The notes under the pieces: model-generated
Told to the model about the DNA's origin: nothing
The model's input: the letters and a program-made list of their open reading frames with translations, nothing else
Databases searched by the model: none
Made by a program: the position numbers and the translations under genes
Assembly: GCA_018830415.1 (NCBI GenBank)
Contig: JAHJSJ010000323.1
Coordinates: 1-6,873, forward strand
Source of the DNA: Alphaproteobacteria bacterium
GTDB lineage: Bacteria > Pseudomonadota > Alphaproteobacteria > Sphingomonadales > Sphingomonadaceae
Direction: 5' to 3'
DNA: 6,873 nucleotides
In this document: one piece after another, positions 1 to 6,228 of the stretch
Position numbering within the stretch: the first letter of the stretch is position 1
Layout: every line of letters starts with the position of its first letter

Positions 1-534
1 CAGGGCGAGATCGATTTCGAGGCGGCGCTGCGCGAACGGGTGGCCTTGCTCGAAGGGCTTGATGAAAGCGCGATTCGCGAGTGCTTGGCCGAACGGATCA
101 CCCCAACGCCGGGTGCGGCCACGCTGGTGGCAACGCTGGCGGCACTGGGCGCGCGCACTGTGCTGGTGACAGGCGGCTTTCACCATTTCGCCGATCCGGT
201 TGCGGCAATGCTGGGGTTTGACCGGGTGGTGGGCAACCGATTGGCGGTTGAAGGCGGCAGGCTCACCGGCGGTCTGATCGGCCCGATCACCAACAGCGCG
301 GTCAAGGCAGCGGTCTTGCGCGATGAACTGGCGGTGATGGGTGATGGCGCGCATAGTCTGGCCACCGGTGACGGCGCCAATGATATTCCGATGATCGCGG
401 CCGCGACCTACGGCTTTGCATACCGCGCCAAGCCCAAGGCGCGCAGCGCTGCTAATGGCCGGGTTGATTGCGGTGATTTGACTGCGGTGTTGACCCTGCT
501 CGGCATTCCCCGCTCTGACTGGCGGGCGGTCTGA
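1..534 (+). CDS. serB: Phosphoserine phosphatase SerB, 5'-truncated by window edge
   Basis: The HAD-superfamily phosphatase SerB hydrolyses O-phosphoserine to L-serine, the last step of the phosphorylated serine pathway in the cytoplasm. The frame is open from base 1, so the start and the N-terminal nucleophile motif (DxDxT) lie outside the window; 177 residues remain. The first visible residues, GEIDFEAALRERV, match the substrate-binding segment that follows the nucleophile motif in this family. HAD motif II is visible as VTGGF (166-180, with the Thr at 169-171). The motif III lysine is at 304-306 (AVKAAV), and motif IV is GDGANDIPM from 367, with the metal-binding aspartates at 370-372 and 382-384. 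The C-terminal stretch with AKPKA is also typical. A GTG at 40 could be mistaken for a start but is internal. The TGA stop is at 532-534. I see no clear terminator after it. Identification is firm; only the N-terminus is unknown. Confidence 0.95.
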   Translation, partial: QGEIDFEAALRERVALLEGLDESAIRECLAERITPTPGAATLVATLAALGARTVLVTGGFHHFADPVAAMLGFDRVVGNRLAVEGGRLTGGLIGPITNSAVKAAVLRDELAVMGDGAHSLATGDGANDIPMIAAATYGFAYRAKPKARSAANGRVDCGDLTAVLTLLGIPRSDWRAV

Positions 535-596
535 TTTCAGTCGCGCGTCGGGATGGGGTGCAAAAAGGGTTTTGATACAGGACGCGAATCTGTTAT

Positions 597-610
597 TTAC
601 ACAAATGTAA
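597..610. repeat. Short inverted repeat TTACA-N4-TGTAA upstream of coq4
   Basis: This is a perfect 5-base inverted repeat (597-601 and 606-610) around the spacer CAAA, just downstream of or overlapping the possible -10 box of coq4. The size and position would suit a dimeric repressor site. A 5-base arm is also expected by chance about once in a gap of this length, so the regulatory reading is an inference. Confidence 0.3.
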
Positions 611-611
611 G

Positions 612-628
612 CAGGCTATGGCAGCCTG
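612..628. repeat. Inverted repeat CAGGCT-N5-AGCCTG upstream of coq4
   Basis: This is a perfect 6-base inverted repeat (612-617 and 623-628) with loop ATGGC. As RNA it would form a short GC-rich hairpin near the 5' end of the coq4 leader, or it could be an operator as DNA. It is not followed by a T run, so it does not look like an intrinsic terminator for serB. It lies about 29 bases upstream of the coq4 ribosome binding site and would not block it directly. Confidence 0.4.
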
Positions 629-671
629 TATTGATAGCACGCAATAACTGGCCCGCAGGAACAGACCGCAA

Positions 672-1508
672 ATGACCGCATCTTCAGACAAATACAGCAA
701 TATGTTCGCTGCTGATGGCACCGTTTTGCGGCATCCTGATCGCCCGCAGGCGCAATATCGTCCGCTGCGCGCGGTGCGTAGTTTTCAGGCGCTGATCAAA
801 GACAAAGAAGACACCAGCCTTGTCTTCAAGATTTTCGAATCGCTGCCATCGCGCGGGTTTATGGAACGCGTGCGTGATTTCACCATGTCGCCGCACGGCG
901 AACACCTGCGCAGCACCGAGCCGAACCTGCCTGAAATCCTTGATGATCACGCGACGTTGCGGCGCACTGACAAGGGCAGTCTGGCCCATGCCTATTGCGA
1001 TTTCATGGAATCCGAAGGCCTGTCTGCGGCGGGTCTGGTGGCCGAATCCGAACGGCTCGGGCGGCCCAGATTTCCCGATCTGGTCGAATGGTTCATCAAC
1101 CGTTCGCGCGACACGCATGATCTGTTCCACGTGCTGACCGGTTATGGCCGCGATGCCTTGGGCGAACAATGTGTGCTGCTGTTCACTCATGGCCAGTCAC
1201 CCAGTCAGGGGCACCTGCTGATCGGCTATGCCGGTGCGGCCAATATCAAGAAGATGGTGAAGGGCAGCGATGCCCCGGTGTTTGGGGCCGTGCGTCAGGC
1301 GCATCGCACCGGCAAGGGCGCGCCGTCGCTGATGGCGCAGCCGATCCGCGAATTGCTGACTCGCCCGCTAGAGGATGTCCGCGCGAGCTTGCGCATCCCG
1401 CAGCCGACCAAATATCGCGAATGTCACCGTATCTGGCAGGCCGAGGGGATTGACCCCTATGATCTGCTCGCTACCAAGCAGGACGAGGGCGAATTGGTCG
1501 CTGCGTAA
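672..1508 (+). CDS. coq4: Coq4 family ubiquinone biosynthesis protein
   Basis: This 278-residue protein is homologous to COQ4, which is required for coenzyme Q synthesis. Work on the eukaryotic protein ties it to oxidative decarboxylation at ring carbon C1 and to organising the COQ complex. The family signature HDxxHx11E is intact: His149, Asp150, His153 and Glu165, in the segment THDLFHVLTGYGRDALGE. This is the proposed metal-binding site. The segment before it (FINRSRD) and the glycine-rich HGQSPSQGHLLIGYAG after it are also in the style of the family. Length is typical. There is no signal peptide or obvious transmembrane segment, so it is probably cytoplasmic or peripheral to the inner membrane. 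The start at 672 is preceded by AGGA at 657-660. It appears monocistronic: it follows an AT-rich gap and converges on purL. No other ubi/coq gene is in the window. The family call is strong; the exact reaction in this organism is inferred from eukaryotic homologues. Confidence 0.9.
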   Translation: MTASSDKYSNMFAADGTVLRHPDRPQAQYRPLRAVRSFQALIKDKEDTSLVFKIFESLPSRGFMERVRDFTMSPHGEHLRSTEPNLPEILDDHATLRRTDKGSLAHAYCDFMESEGLSAAGLVAESERLGRPRFPDLVEWFINRSRDTHDLFHVLTGYGRDALGEQCVLLFTHGQSPSQGHLLIGYAGAANIKKMVKGSDAPVFGAVRQAHRTGKGAPSLMAQPIRELLTRPLEDVRASLRIPQPTKYRECHRIWQAEGIDPYDLLATKQDEGELVAA

Positions 1509-1528
1509 GCGGCGCTGTTCTGATCTGC

Positions 1529-1564
1529 CCCCTCTGCGGGGTGAGGGGATAAGCCTTACCCCTC
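1529..1564. terminator. Competing hairpins between convergent coq4 and purL (possible bidirectional terminator)
   Basis: The 47-base gap between the two convergent stop codons holds CCCCTC (1529-1534), GAGGGG (1543-1548) and CCCCTC again (1559-1564, inside the last codons of purL). The middle arm can pair perfectly with either flanking arm, giving two mutually exclusive 6-bp GC-rich stems. The right-hand stem can be extended inside by TAA/TTA (1550-1552 / 1556-1558) after a bulged A. Neither strand shows a T run after a stem, so classical intrinsic termination is doubtful. The location between convergent genes still makes a role in transcript ends plausible. It could equally be a worn copy of a short GC-rich dispersed repeat. 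Confidence 0.4.
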
Positions 1565-3811
1565 CATCCATTCTGCAAAAAACCGCTGGTTCGCCGCGCG
1601 CAATTCACTGAGCGGCACGCCCAGCACGCTGTCCCCGCCAACCGTGCCGATGCGCTGGAAGCCAATCTGCGCGGTTTCTTCGTCGCGCGTGCCCCTGGCC
1701 AGCGCTGCATTCAACGCTTCGACATCGGGCACGGTCACCAGATAGCGCCCCTGATCCTCGCCAAACCACCACTGCGCGCGCGTGTAATCGGGGTTGCCCG
1801 CAAGGTCAGCCTCCGCGCCGATCCCGCCAGCCAGCGCCATTTCGGCCAGCGCAACCGCCAGCCCGCCGTCGGACAGATCATGCACCGCGTTCACCAGCCC
1901 ATCGGCAATCAATTCGTGGATGATCGCGCCCGCAGCGCGTTCGATGGTGAGATCGGTCGGCGGGGTGCGGCCTTCCTCGCGGCCCTTGATCAACCGCAGC
2001 CACAAGGACTGCCCCAGGTGTGAACGGGTCGGATCAGGCTTGGCCCAATGTTCCGGCCCGACAAGGTAGATCGCATCGCCCGCCTGCTTGAAATGCATCG
2101 TCATCATCTTGGACAGATCATTGATGATGCCGACGCCGCCAATCGCCGGGGTGGGCAGGATCGCAGAGCCGCCGCCGGTCGCCTTCGATTCGTTGTAGAG
2201 GCTGACGTTGCCGCTCGCGATCGGGAAATCGAGCGCGCGGCAGGCATCGCCCATGCCTTCCAGTGCGTGGACGATCTGCGCCATGATTTCGGGCCGCTGC
2301 GGGTTGGCGAAATTGAGGCAATTGGTCACCGCCAGAGGCCGCGCGCCCACGGCGCACAGGTTGCGGTATGCCTCGGCAATCGCCTGCTTGCCGCCTTCGT
2401 AGGGATCAGCAAACACGTAACGCGGGGTGCAATCGGTGGTGATCGCGAGCGCCTTTCCCGTCCCATGCACCCGCACCACGCCCGCATCGCCGCCGGTCTG
2501 GAGCGTATCGCCGCCCACCTGCGAATCGTATTGCTCGGCAATCCAGCGGCGCGAGGCGAGATCGGGCGAGGCCATCATCGCGAGCAGGTCAGCCGCGATA
2601 TCATCGCTGGCAGGCACTTCGGTGAGCGGTCTGACCCCGGCCCAGACCTTGTATTCTTCTTTGGAGAGATAGGGCCGATCATACAGCGGAGCATCGGCGG
2701 CGAGCGGGCCCAAGGGGATGTCGCACACCACCTCGCCATTGAATTCCAGCACCATATGTCCGGTATCGGTAACTTCGCCGATCACCGCGAAATCAAGCTC
2801 CCACTTGCGGAAGATCGCCTCGGCCATTGATTCCTTGCCGGGTTTGAGCACCATGAGCATCCGCTCCTGGCTTTCGCTCAGCATCATTTCATAGGGCGTC
2901 ATGCCCGCTTCGCGGCACGGCACCATGTTCATGTTGAGCCGGATGCCAGCCTTGCCGTTGGTGGCCATTTCGACCGAGGAGGAGGTGAGGCCCGCTGCGC
3001 CCATATCCTGAATCGCGACAATCGCGTCGGTCGCCATCAGTTCGAGGCAGGCTTCGATCAGCAGCTTTTCGGTGAAGGGATCGCCAACCTGCACCGTCGG
3101 GCGCTTGGCCTCGGTATCGTCGCCAAAATCGGCGCTGGCCATGGTTGCGCCGTGAATCCCGTCGCGTCCGGTCTTGGAACCGACATAGACAATCGGATTG
3201 CCGACCCCGGTGGCGGCGGAATAGAAAATCCTGTCAGCATTGGCGACGCCCACAGTCATCGCGTTGACCAGGATATTGCCATCATAGGCAGGGTGGAAAT
3301 TGGTTTCCCCCGCCACCGTCGGCACGCCGACGCAGTTGCCGTAGCCGCCGATTCCCGCGACCACGCCCTGCACCAGATGCTTCATCTTGGGATGTTCGGG
3401 CCGCCCGAACCGCAGCGCATTGGCATTGGCGATAGGGCGCGCGCCCATGGTGAAGACATCGCGCAAAATGCCGCCCACCCCGGTCGCCGCGCCCTGATAG
3501 GGTTCAATGTAGCTGGGGTGGTTGTGGCTCTCCATCTTGAAGATCGCCGCCAGTTTTTGTCCATCAGGCCCATCGCCAATGTCGATCACGCCCGCGTTTT
3601 CGCCCGGCCCGCAGATCACCCACGGCGCTTCGGTGGGGAGTTTCTTCAGATGCAGGCGCGACGATTTGTAGCTGCAATGTTCAGACCACATCACCGAGAA
3701 GATGCCGAGTTCCACAAGGTTCGGCTCGCGGCCCAGTGCGCTCAGAACGCGCGCATATTCCTCTGGCGAAAGGCCGTGCTGTTCGACGATTTCGGGGGTG
3801 ATCGCGGTCAT
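1556..3811 (-). CDS. purL: Phosphoribosylformylglycinamidine synthase subunit PurL (small, PurSLQ type)
   Basis: PurL converts formylglycinamide ribonucleotide to its amidine using ATP and ammonia, the fourth step of purine synthesis, in the cytoplasm. At 751 residues this is the small form, which works with separate PurS and PurQ (glutaminase) subunits; neither is in this window. The catalytic histidine region MWSEHCSYKSS is at residues 41-51 (His45). It is followed by ESHNHPS (94-100), GAATGVGGILRD (107-118), GGYGNCVG (155-162), QDMGAAGLTSSS (268-279) and SESQERML (312-319). In the second half are GGDTLQTGGDAG, SGNVSLYNES (533-542) and HDLSDGGLAVALAEMA (644-659). These fit the duplicated AIR-synthase-like fold. 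The ATG start is supported by AAGGAG (3819-3824) 7 bases upstream. It is last in a minus-strand run after two membrane protein genes, 28 bases from the nearer, but its strong binding site allows independent translation. The gene is full length and intact. Confidence 0.98.
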   Translation of the reverse strand: MTAITPEIVEQHGLSPEEYARVLSALGREPNLVELGIFSVMWSEHCSYKSSRLHLKKLPTEAPWVICGPGENAGVIDIGDGPDGQKLAAIFKMESHNHPSYIEPYQGAATGVGGILRDVFTMGARPIANANALRFGRPEHPKMKHLVQGVVAGIGGYGNCVGVPTVAGETNFHPAYDGNILVNAMTVGVANADRIFYSAATGVGNPIVYVGSKTGRDGIHGATMASADFGDDTEAKRPTVQVGDPFTEKLLIEACLELMATDAIVAIQDMGAAGLTSSSVEMATNGKAGIRLNMNMVPCREAGMTPYEMMLSESQERMLMVLKPGKESMAEAIFRKWELDFAVIGEVTDTGHMVLEFNGEVVCDIPLGPLAADAPLYDRPYLSKEEYKVWAGVRPLTEVPASDDIAADLLAMMASPDLASRRWIAEQYDSQVGGDTLQTGGDAGVVRVHGTGKALAITTDCTPRYVFADPYEGGKQAIAEAYRNLCAVGARPLAVTNCLNFANPQRPEIMAQIVHALEGMGDACRALDFPIASGNVSLYNESKATGGGSAILPTPAIGGVGIINDLSKMMTMHFKQAGDAIYLVGPEHWAKPDPTRSHLGQSLWLRLIKGREEGRTPPTDLTIERAAGAIIHELIADGLVNAVHDLSDGGLAVALAEMALAGGIGAEADLAGNPDYTRAQWWFGEDQGRYLVTVPDVEALNAALARGTRDEETAQIGFQRIGTVGGDSVLGVPLSELRAANQRFFAEWMEG

Positions 3812-3818
3812 GCTGGGG

Positions 3819-3824
3819 CTCCTT
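3819..3824 (-). promoter_or_regulatory. Strong ribosome binding site of purL
   Basis: On the minus strand AAGGAG lies 7 bases before the purL ATG. It is the best Shine-Dalgarno match in the window and fixes the start. It lies in the 28-base gap after the stop codon of the membrane protein gene upstream. Confidence 0.85.
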
Positions 3825-3839
3825 GCGCAGCGCCCTAGA

Positions 3840-4514
3840 TTACTGGAGCGCGAAGGCCAAGTCGCCGCGTTTCTTGAGCCAGCGATTCTCCCCCACCCAG
3901 GCCGCCAACGCGGTCAGAATGGCGAACGCAATCAGCGCTTGCACATACAGGAACGGGCCTGCCGCTTCGGGATGGGGGCCAAACCAATTGACCGCCTGCA
4001 GCAGCAATAGCACGCCCAGCAACACCGCTGGCGGCCCCGCCGGCCCGCGCGTGCGGCGCAGATAGAATGCGAATGCGCCCAAAGTCAACGCGAGTTCGAG
4101 CGGGATCGCCACCCACGGATAATCCCACAATCCCAGCCCGAATTTGGGCGGCTGCCCGTTCAACGTCAGGTCGGGCACGTGCACCACCCAATCAAGCAGC
4201 CAATGCGATACGACCACCAGACCCGCCATCAGCCCGGCAAAGACATTGCGGTGCAGGATCGCCACCACAGCAAGGCACGCCAGCGCCCAGATCCCGGCAC
4301 CGATCAGGCTGTGGGTATAGGGCATGTGATAAAGATCGAGCGGCACCAACGCGCTCGCCTCGGGATCGACCCGCAACTTTTCCACACCGATCAACGCTAG
4401 CGCGAAAAAACCCCAGTCCACCAACTGCGCGGCAACAAATAGCGTGCCCAGCCGCGGGCTTTGCGGGCTGACAGCGGCGGCGATGAACGCCGGGGCGAAG
4501 TGGCCGATGAACAT
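3840..4514 (-). CDS. YdjM/DUF457-type integral membrane protein, putative metal-dependent hydrolase
   Basis: This 224-residue inner-membrane protein resembles the YdjM/DUF457 group, annotated as membrane-bound predicted metal-dependent hydrolases; no reaction is established. The N-terminus MFIGHFAPAF has the early His (His5) seen in this group. Further polar residues set in or near hydrophobic segments are Asp33 (QLVDW), His63 and His68 (YHMPYTHS), and His104, Asp108, His112 and Asp115 (SHWLLDWVVHVPD). These could form a metal site at the membrane face. About six hydrophobic segments are visible, near residues 22-44, 69-88, 91-112, 134-152, 162-178 and 187-207. The C-terminus is positively charged (RWLKKR). 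The frame stays open upstream to an ATG at 4577, but that extension overlaps the neighbouring gene, is Arg/Pro-rich and not membrane-like, and precedes the family N-terminus. I therefore chose 4514. That ATG lies 1 base after the stop of the upstream gene, which suggests translational coupling. Confidence 0.8.
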   Translation of the reverse strand: MFIGHFAPAFIAAAVSPQSPRLGTLFVAAQLVDWGFFALALIGVEKLRVDPEASALVPLDLYHMPYTHSLIGAGIWALACLAVVAILHRNVFAGLMAGLVVVSHWLLDWVVHVPDLTLNGQPPKFGLGLWDYPWVAIPLELALTLGAFAFYLRRTRGPAGPPAVLLGVLLLLQAVNWFGPHPEAAGPFLYVQALIAFAILTALAAWVGENRWLKKRGDLAFALQ

Positions 4515-4515
4515 A

Positions 4516-4923
4516 TCAGGCGGGCGCGAAACGCAGGACGACCCATGTCGCGGCCGCGCTCGCCACGCCGGTCGCAAAAGCGCCCCATAGGATGTCGAGC
4601 ACGCTGATATGCGTTGCCCAGACCTTGAACACAGCCTGCGATGTCAGATCGAAGGTGGCGTAGCACAATGCGCCGAGCAGGATGCCGTTGAGCAACGCGG
4701 CCTGCACCGTGCCGCTTTCAATGCCGGGTTTGATCGCGAACCATGTCATCCCCGCAAGGTAAATGAAGTAGAACACGCCTGCCGCGACGATGTTGAAATC
4801 CTTGGCCATGATATCGCCAATCACCGGGCGATAGAGGTTGCCCGACGCCCAGCGCAGCCAGATCGCATCCAGCACGCCGAAGGCAACCGCCGCAGTCCCG
4901 TAGGCGATGATCCACTTCAGCAT
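4516..4923 (-). CDS. DUF2177 family small membrane protein
   Basis: This 135-residue protein has four predicted membrane segments, near residues 3-24, 45-64, 73-92 and 108-130, and no other domain. The pattern fits DUF2177, a family of unknown function. It shows an Asp at the end of the first helix (GVLDAIWL), then LYRPVIGDIM, and FYFIYLAGMTWFAIKP. These are followed by the Tyr/Asp motif CYATFDLTSQAVFK and the final VLDILWGAF. The conserved acidic residues inside hydrophobic segments (Asp19, Asp92, Asp110) are unusual for a purely structural helix and hint at transport or catalysis, but nothing specific can be claimed. The frame extends upstream to 5040, but that part is not membrane-like and runs into xseB. 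The ATG at 4923 begins the hydrophobic family N-terminus and has AGGAAA (4934-4939) 10 bases upstream. It is the first gene of the minus-strand run and is tightly coupled to the next membrane protein gene. Confidence 0.8.
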   Translation of the reverse strand: MLKWIIAYGTAAVAFGVLDAIWLRWASGNLYRPVIGDIMAKDFNIVAAGVFYFIYLAGMTWFAIKPGIESGTVQAALLNGILLGALCYATFDLTSQAVFKVWATHISVLDILWGAFATGVASAAATWVVLRFAPA

Positions 4924-5006
4924 ATTGGTTCGATTTCCTGTTTCGTTGCACCGCGCTTCACCGCCAGCCTTGACCGCGCTCGCACGTCCCGTCAATGCTC
5001 GCGGGT
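4924..5006. promoter_or_regulatory. Divergent intergenic region between the membrane-protein/purL run and xseB
   Basis: This 83-base gap separates two divergently transcribed gene runs and must hold, or lie next to, both promoters. TTGAC (4970-4974) on the plus strand faces GTCAA (4991-4995, TTGAC on the minus strand), giving a -35-like box for each direction with 16 bases between. No good -10 box is visible at 16-18 bases from either, so the promoter positions are not settled. On the minus strand AGGAAA (4934-4939) serves the DUF2177 gene. No clear ribosome binding site precedes xseB. Confidence 0.4.
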
Positions 5007-5288
5007 ATGGACGAGGGCACAACATCACCAGCCGCATCACTGGCCGCAGGGCCGGATATCTCGCAGATGACTTTCGAACAGGCGCTCGCCGCGCTCGAAG
5101 GGATCGTGCAGCAGCTTGAGCGCGGAGACGTGCCGCTCGATCAGTCGATCAGCCTGTATGAACGCGGGGAGGCTTTGCGCGCGGCGTGCCAGCGGCGGCT
5201 CGATGCGGCGCAGGCGCGGATCGAAAAGATCGTCACGGCCGCTGATGGCCGCGCATCGGGCACCCAAGCGTTCGACACGGAAAGCTGA
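5007..5288 (+). CDS. xseB: Exodeoxyribonuclease VII small subunit XseB
   Basis: XseB is the small helical subunit of exonuclease VII, which degrades single-stranded DNA to oligonucleotides together with the catalytic subunit XseA (not in this window). Several XseB chains bind each XseA. From the ATG at 5007 the protein has 93 residues. The family core runs from about residue 22 to 77: MTFEQALAALEGIVQQLERG, then DVPLDQSISLYERGEAL, then a long charged helix ending RLDAAQARIEKI. Family members are usually about 80 residues, so the first 20 or so and the last 15 residues are variable tails. The start is uncertain. An in-frame ATG at 4995 adds four residues, and Met21 (5067) would give a minimal core protein. 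None has a good ribosome binding site, so a leaderless or weakly initiated start is possible. The stop is 4 bases before ispA, indicating one transcript, as in the xseB-ispA pairing of many proteobacteria. Confidence 0.9.
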   Translation: MDEGTTSPAASLAAGPDISQMTFEQALAALEGIVQQLERGDVPLDQSISLYERGEALRAACQRRLDAAQARIEKIVTAADGRASGTQAFDTES

Positions 5289-5292
5289 GGCG

Positions 5293-6204
5293 ATGCAGGT
5301 GGGGGCCATCGGGGATCGGCTGAGCGACGCGATCTCAAACGTTCAAGCCGATATTGATTCGCTGTTTGATGCATTGCTGCCCGTGCCCGCTGATACCAGC
5401 GCGCGTCTGGTTGAAGCGATGCGCTATGCCGCCATCGGCGGGGGCAAGCGGGTGCGTCCGTTGCTGGTTGTCAGCACCGCCAGCATGTTCGGCGTGTCGC
5501 ACGATGCGGCGCTGCGGGTGGGCGCGGCGATCGAGGCGATCCACGTCTATTCGCTGATCCACGACGATTTGCCGTGCATGGACAATGACGATCTGCGCCA
5601 CGGCAAGCCGACGCTACACAAGGCCTTTGACGAAGCCACCGCTGTGCTCGCAGGCGACGCGCTCCACGCGCTGGCTTTCGCGATACTCGCCGATAATGAC
5701 ACCAGCGAAGACCCTTTCACCCGCAGCGAACTGATCGCTACCCTGGCGGGGGCATCTGGAATGCACGGTATGGCGGGTGGGCAGATGATGGACATGGTCG
5801 CTGACGAAGAAGGCGTGACCTATGACTTGCGCACGATTACCCGGCTGCAACAGCTGAAAACCGGCGCGCTGCTGGCCGCCAGCGTTGAAATGGGCGCGAT
5901 CCTTGGCAGGGTTGCGCCGCAGGGCAGGGCGCACCTGCGTGCCTATGCCCGCGATATCGGTCTTGCCTTCCAGATTGCCGACGATCTGCTGGATGTGGAG
6001 GGCGATCAGGCCAAGGCGGGTAAGGCGCTGCGCAAGGATGCTGAGCAGGGCAAGCAGACCTTCGTGACGCTGATGGGGGTCGATAAAGCCCGCGAACAGG
6101 CGCGCGCGCTGGTCGATCAGGCAATCGGCCATCTTGCCGCGCACGGACACGAGGCTGACATTCTGCGTGCGCTCGCGCGTTATATCGTCGAACGTGACCG
6201 CTGA
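5293..6204 (+). CDS. ispA: Farnesyl diphosphate synthase IspA (polyprenyl synthetase)
   Basis: IspA condenses dimethylallyl diphosphate with two isopentenyl diphosphates to give farnesyl diphosphate, precursor of the ubiquinone side chain, undecaprenyl phosphate, hopanoids and carotenoids. The 303-residue length matches E. coli IspA closely. Visible motifs are the isopentenyl-binding GGGKRVRP (49-56) and the first Asp-rich motif DDLPCMD (Asp91, Asp92, Asp97), with the two-residue insertion typical of bacterial enzymes. GGQMMDM (162-168) and LKTGALL (188-194) follow, then the second Asp-rich motif DDLLD (Asp230, Asp231, Asp234). Tyr86 lies five residues before the first motif with Ser87 next to it, as in C15-producing enzymes, so farnesyl rather than geranylgeranyl product is favoured by inference. 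The frame is open back to 5116, but that part overlaps xseB out of frame and is Arg-rich. The ATG at 5293 begins the family N-terminus, with GGAAAG (5279-5284) 8 bases upstream inside xseB. Confidence 0.95.
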   Translation: MQVGAIGDRLSDAISNVQADIDSLFDALLPVPADTSARLVEAMRYAAIGGGKRVRPLLVVSTASMFGVSHDAALRVGAAIEAIHVYSLIHDDLPCMDNDDLRHGKPTLHKAFDEATAVLAGDALHALAFAILADNDTSEDPFTRSELIATLAGASGMHGMAGGQMMDMVADEEGVTYDLRTITRLQQLKTGALLAASVEMGAILGRVAPQGRAHLRAYARDIGLAFQIADDLLDVEGDQAKAGKALRKDAEQGKQTFVTLMGVDKAREQARALVDQAIGHLAAHGHEADILRALARYIVERDR

Positions 6205-6215
6205 TCTTTCAGGCA

Positions 6216-6222
6216 GAGAGGG
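6216..6222 (+). promoter_or_regulatory. Ribosome binding site of coaD
   Basis: GAGAGGG lies 6 bases before the coaD ATG, in the 24-base gap after ispA. It supports the start at 6229 and efficient translation independent of ispA. Confidence 0.75.
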
Positions 6223-6228
6223 CAAGAC

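Larger units (their letters stand above)
535..671 (+). promoter_or_regulatory. AT-rich intergenic region with possible coq4 promoter
   Basis: This 137-base gap between serB and coq4 is clearly richer in A and T than the flanking genes, especially from about 561 to 650. A possible sigma70-type promoter is TTGATA (572-577), 16 bases, TATTTA (594-599). The -35 box is close to TTGACA but the -10 box is a poor match. A start of transcription near 606 would leave a leader of about 65 bases. A second TTGATA at 631-636 has no plausible -10 box downstream. AGGA at 657-660 lies 11 bases before the coq4 ATG and is its likely ribosome binding site. Several short inverted repeats sit in the same stretch and are listed separately. 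The promoter call is by eye only. Confidence 0.35.

Noticed and set aside
612..628. Intrinsic terminator for serB
   Set aside because: The hairpin is real but short, lies 78 bases after the stop, and has no T run after it.
684..1190. 168-residue open frame on the minus strand inside coq4
   Set aside because: It is antisense to the Coq4 coding sequence including its signature motif; no independent support.
2048..2830. 260-residue open frame on the plus strand inside purL
   Set aside because: It lies fully antisense to an intact, motif-rich purL. Its His/Arg/Asp-rich composition is the usual mirror image of a GC-rich gene, and no family is recognisable.
3152..3838. 228-residue open frame on the plus strand over the start of purL
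   Set aside because: It is antisense to the conserved catalytic part of PurL, has no recognisable domain and shows shadow-like composition.
4515..4577. Upstream start for the YdjM/DUF457-type gene at 4577
   Set aside because: The extra 21 residues overlap the DUF2177 gene and precede the conserved MFIGHF start; the ATG at 4514 fits coupling to the upstream stop.
4924..5040. Upstream start for the DUF2177 gene at 5040
   Set aside because: The extra 39 residues are not membrane-like and overlap the divergent xseB; the ATG at 4923 has an AGGAAA site upstream.
5116..5292. N-terminal extension of ispA by 59 residues
   Set aside because: It overlaps xseB out of frame, is Arg/Ser-rich and unlike any prenyl synthase N-terminus; the family start fits the ATG at 5293.
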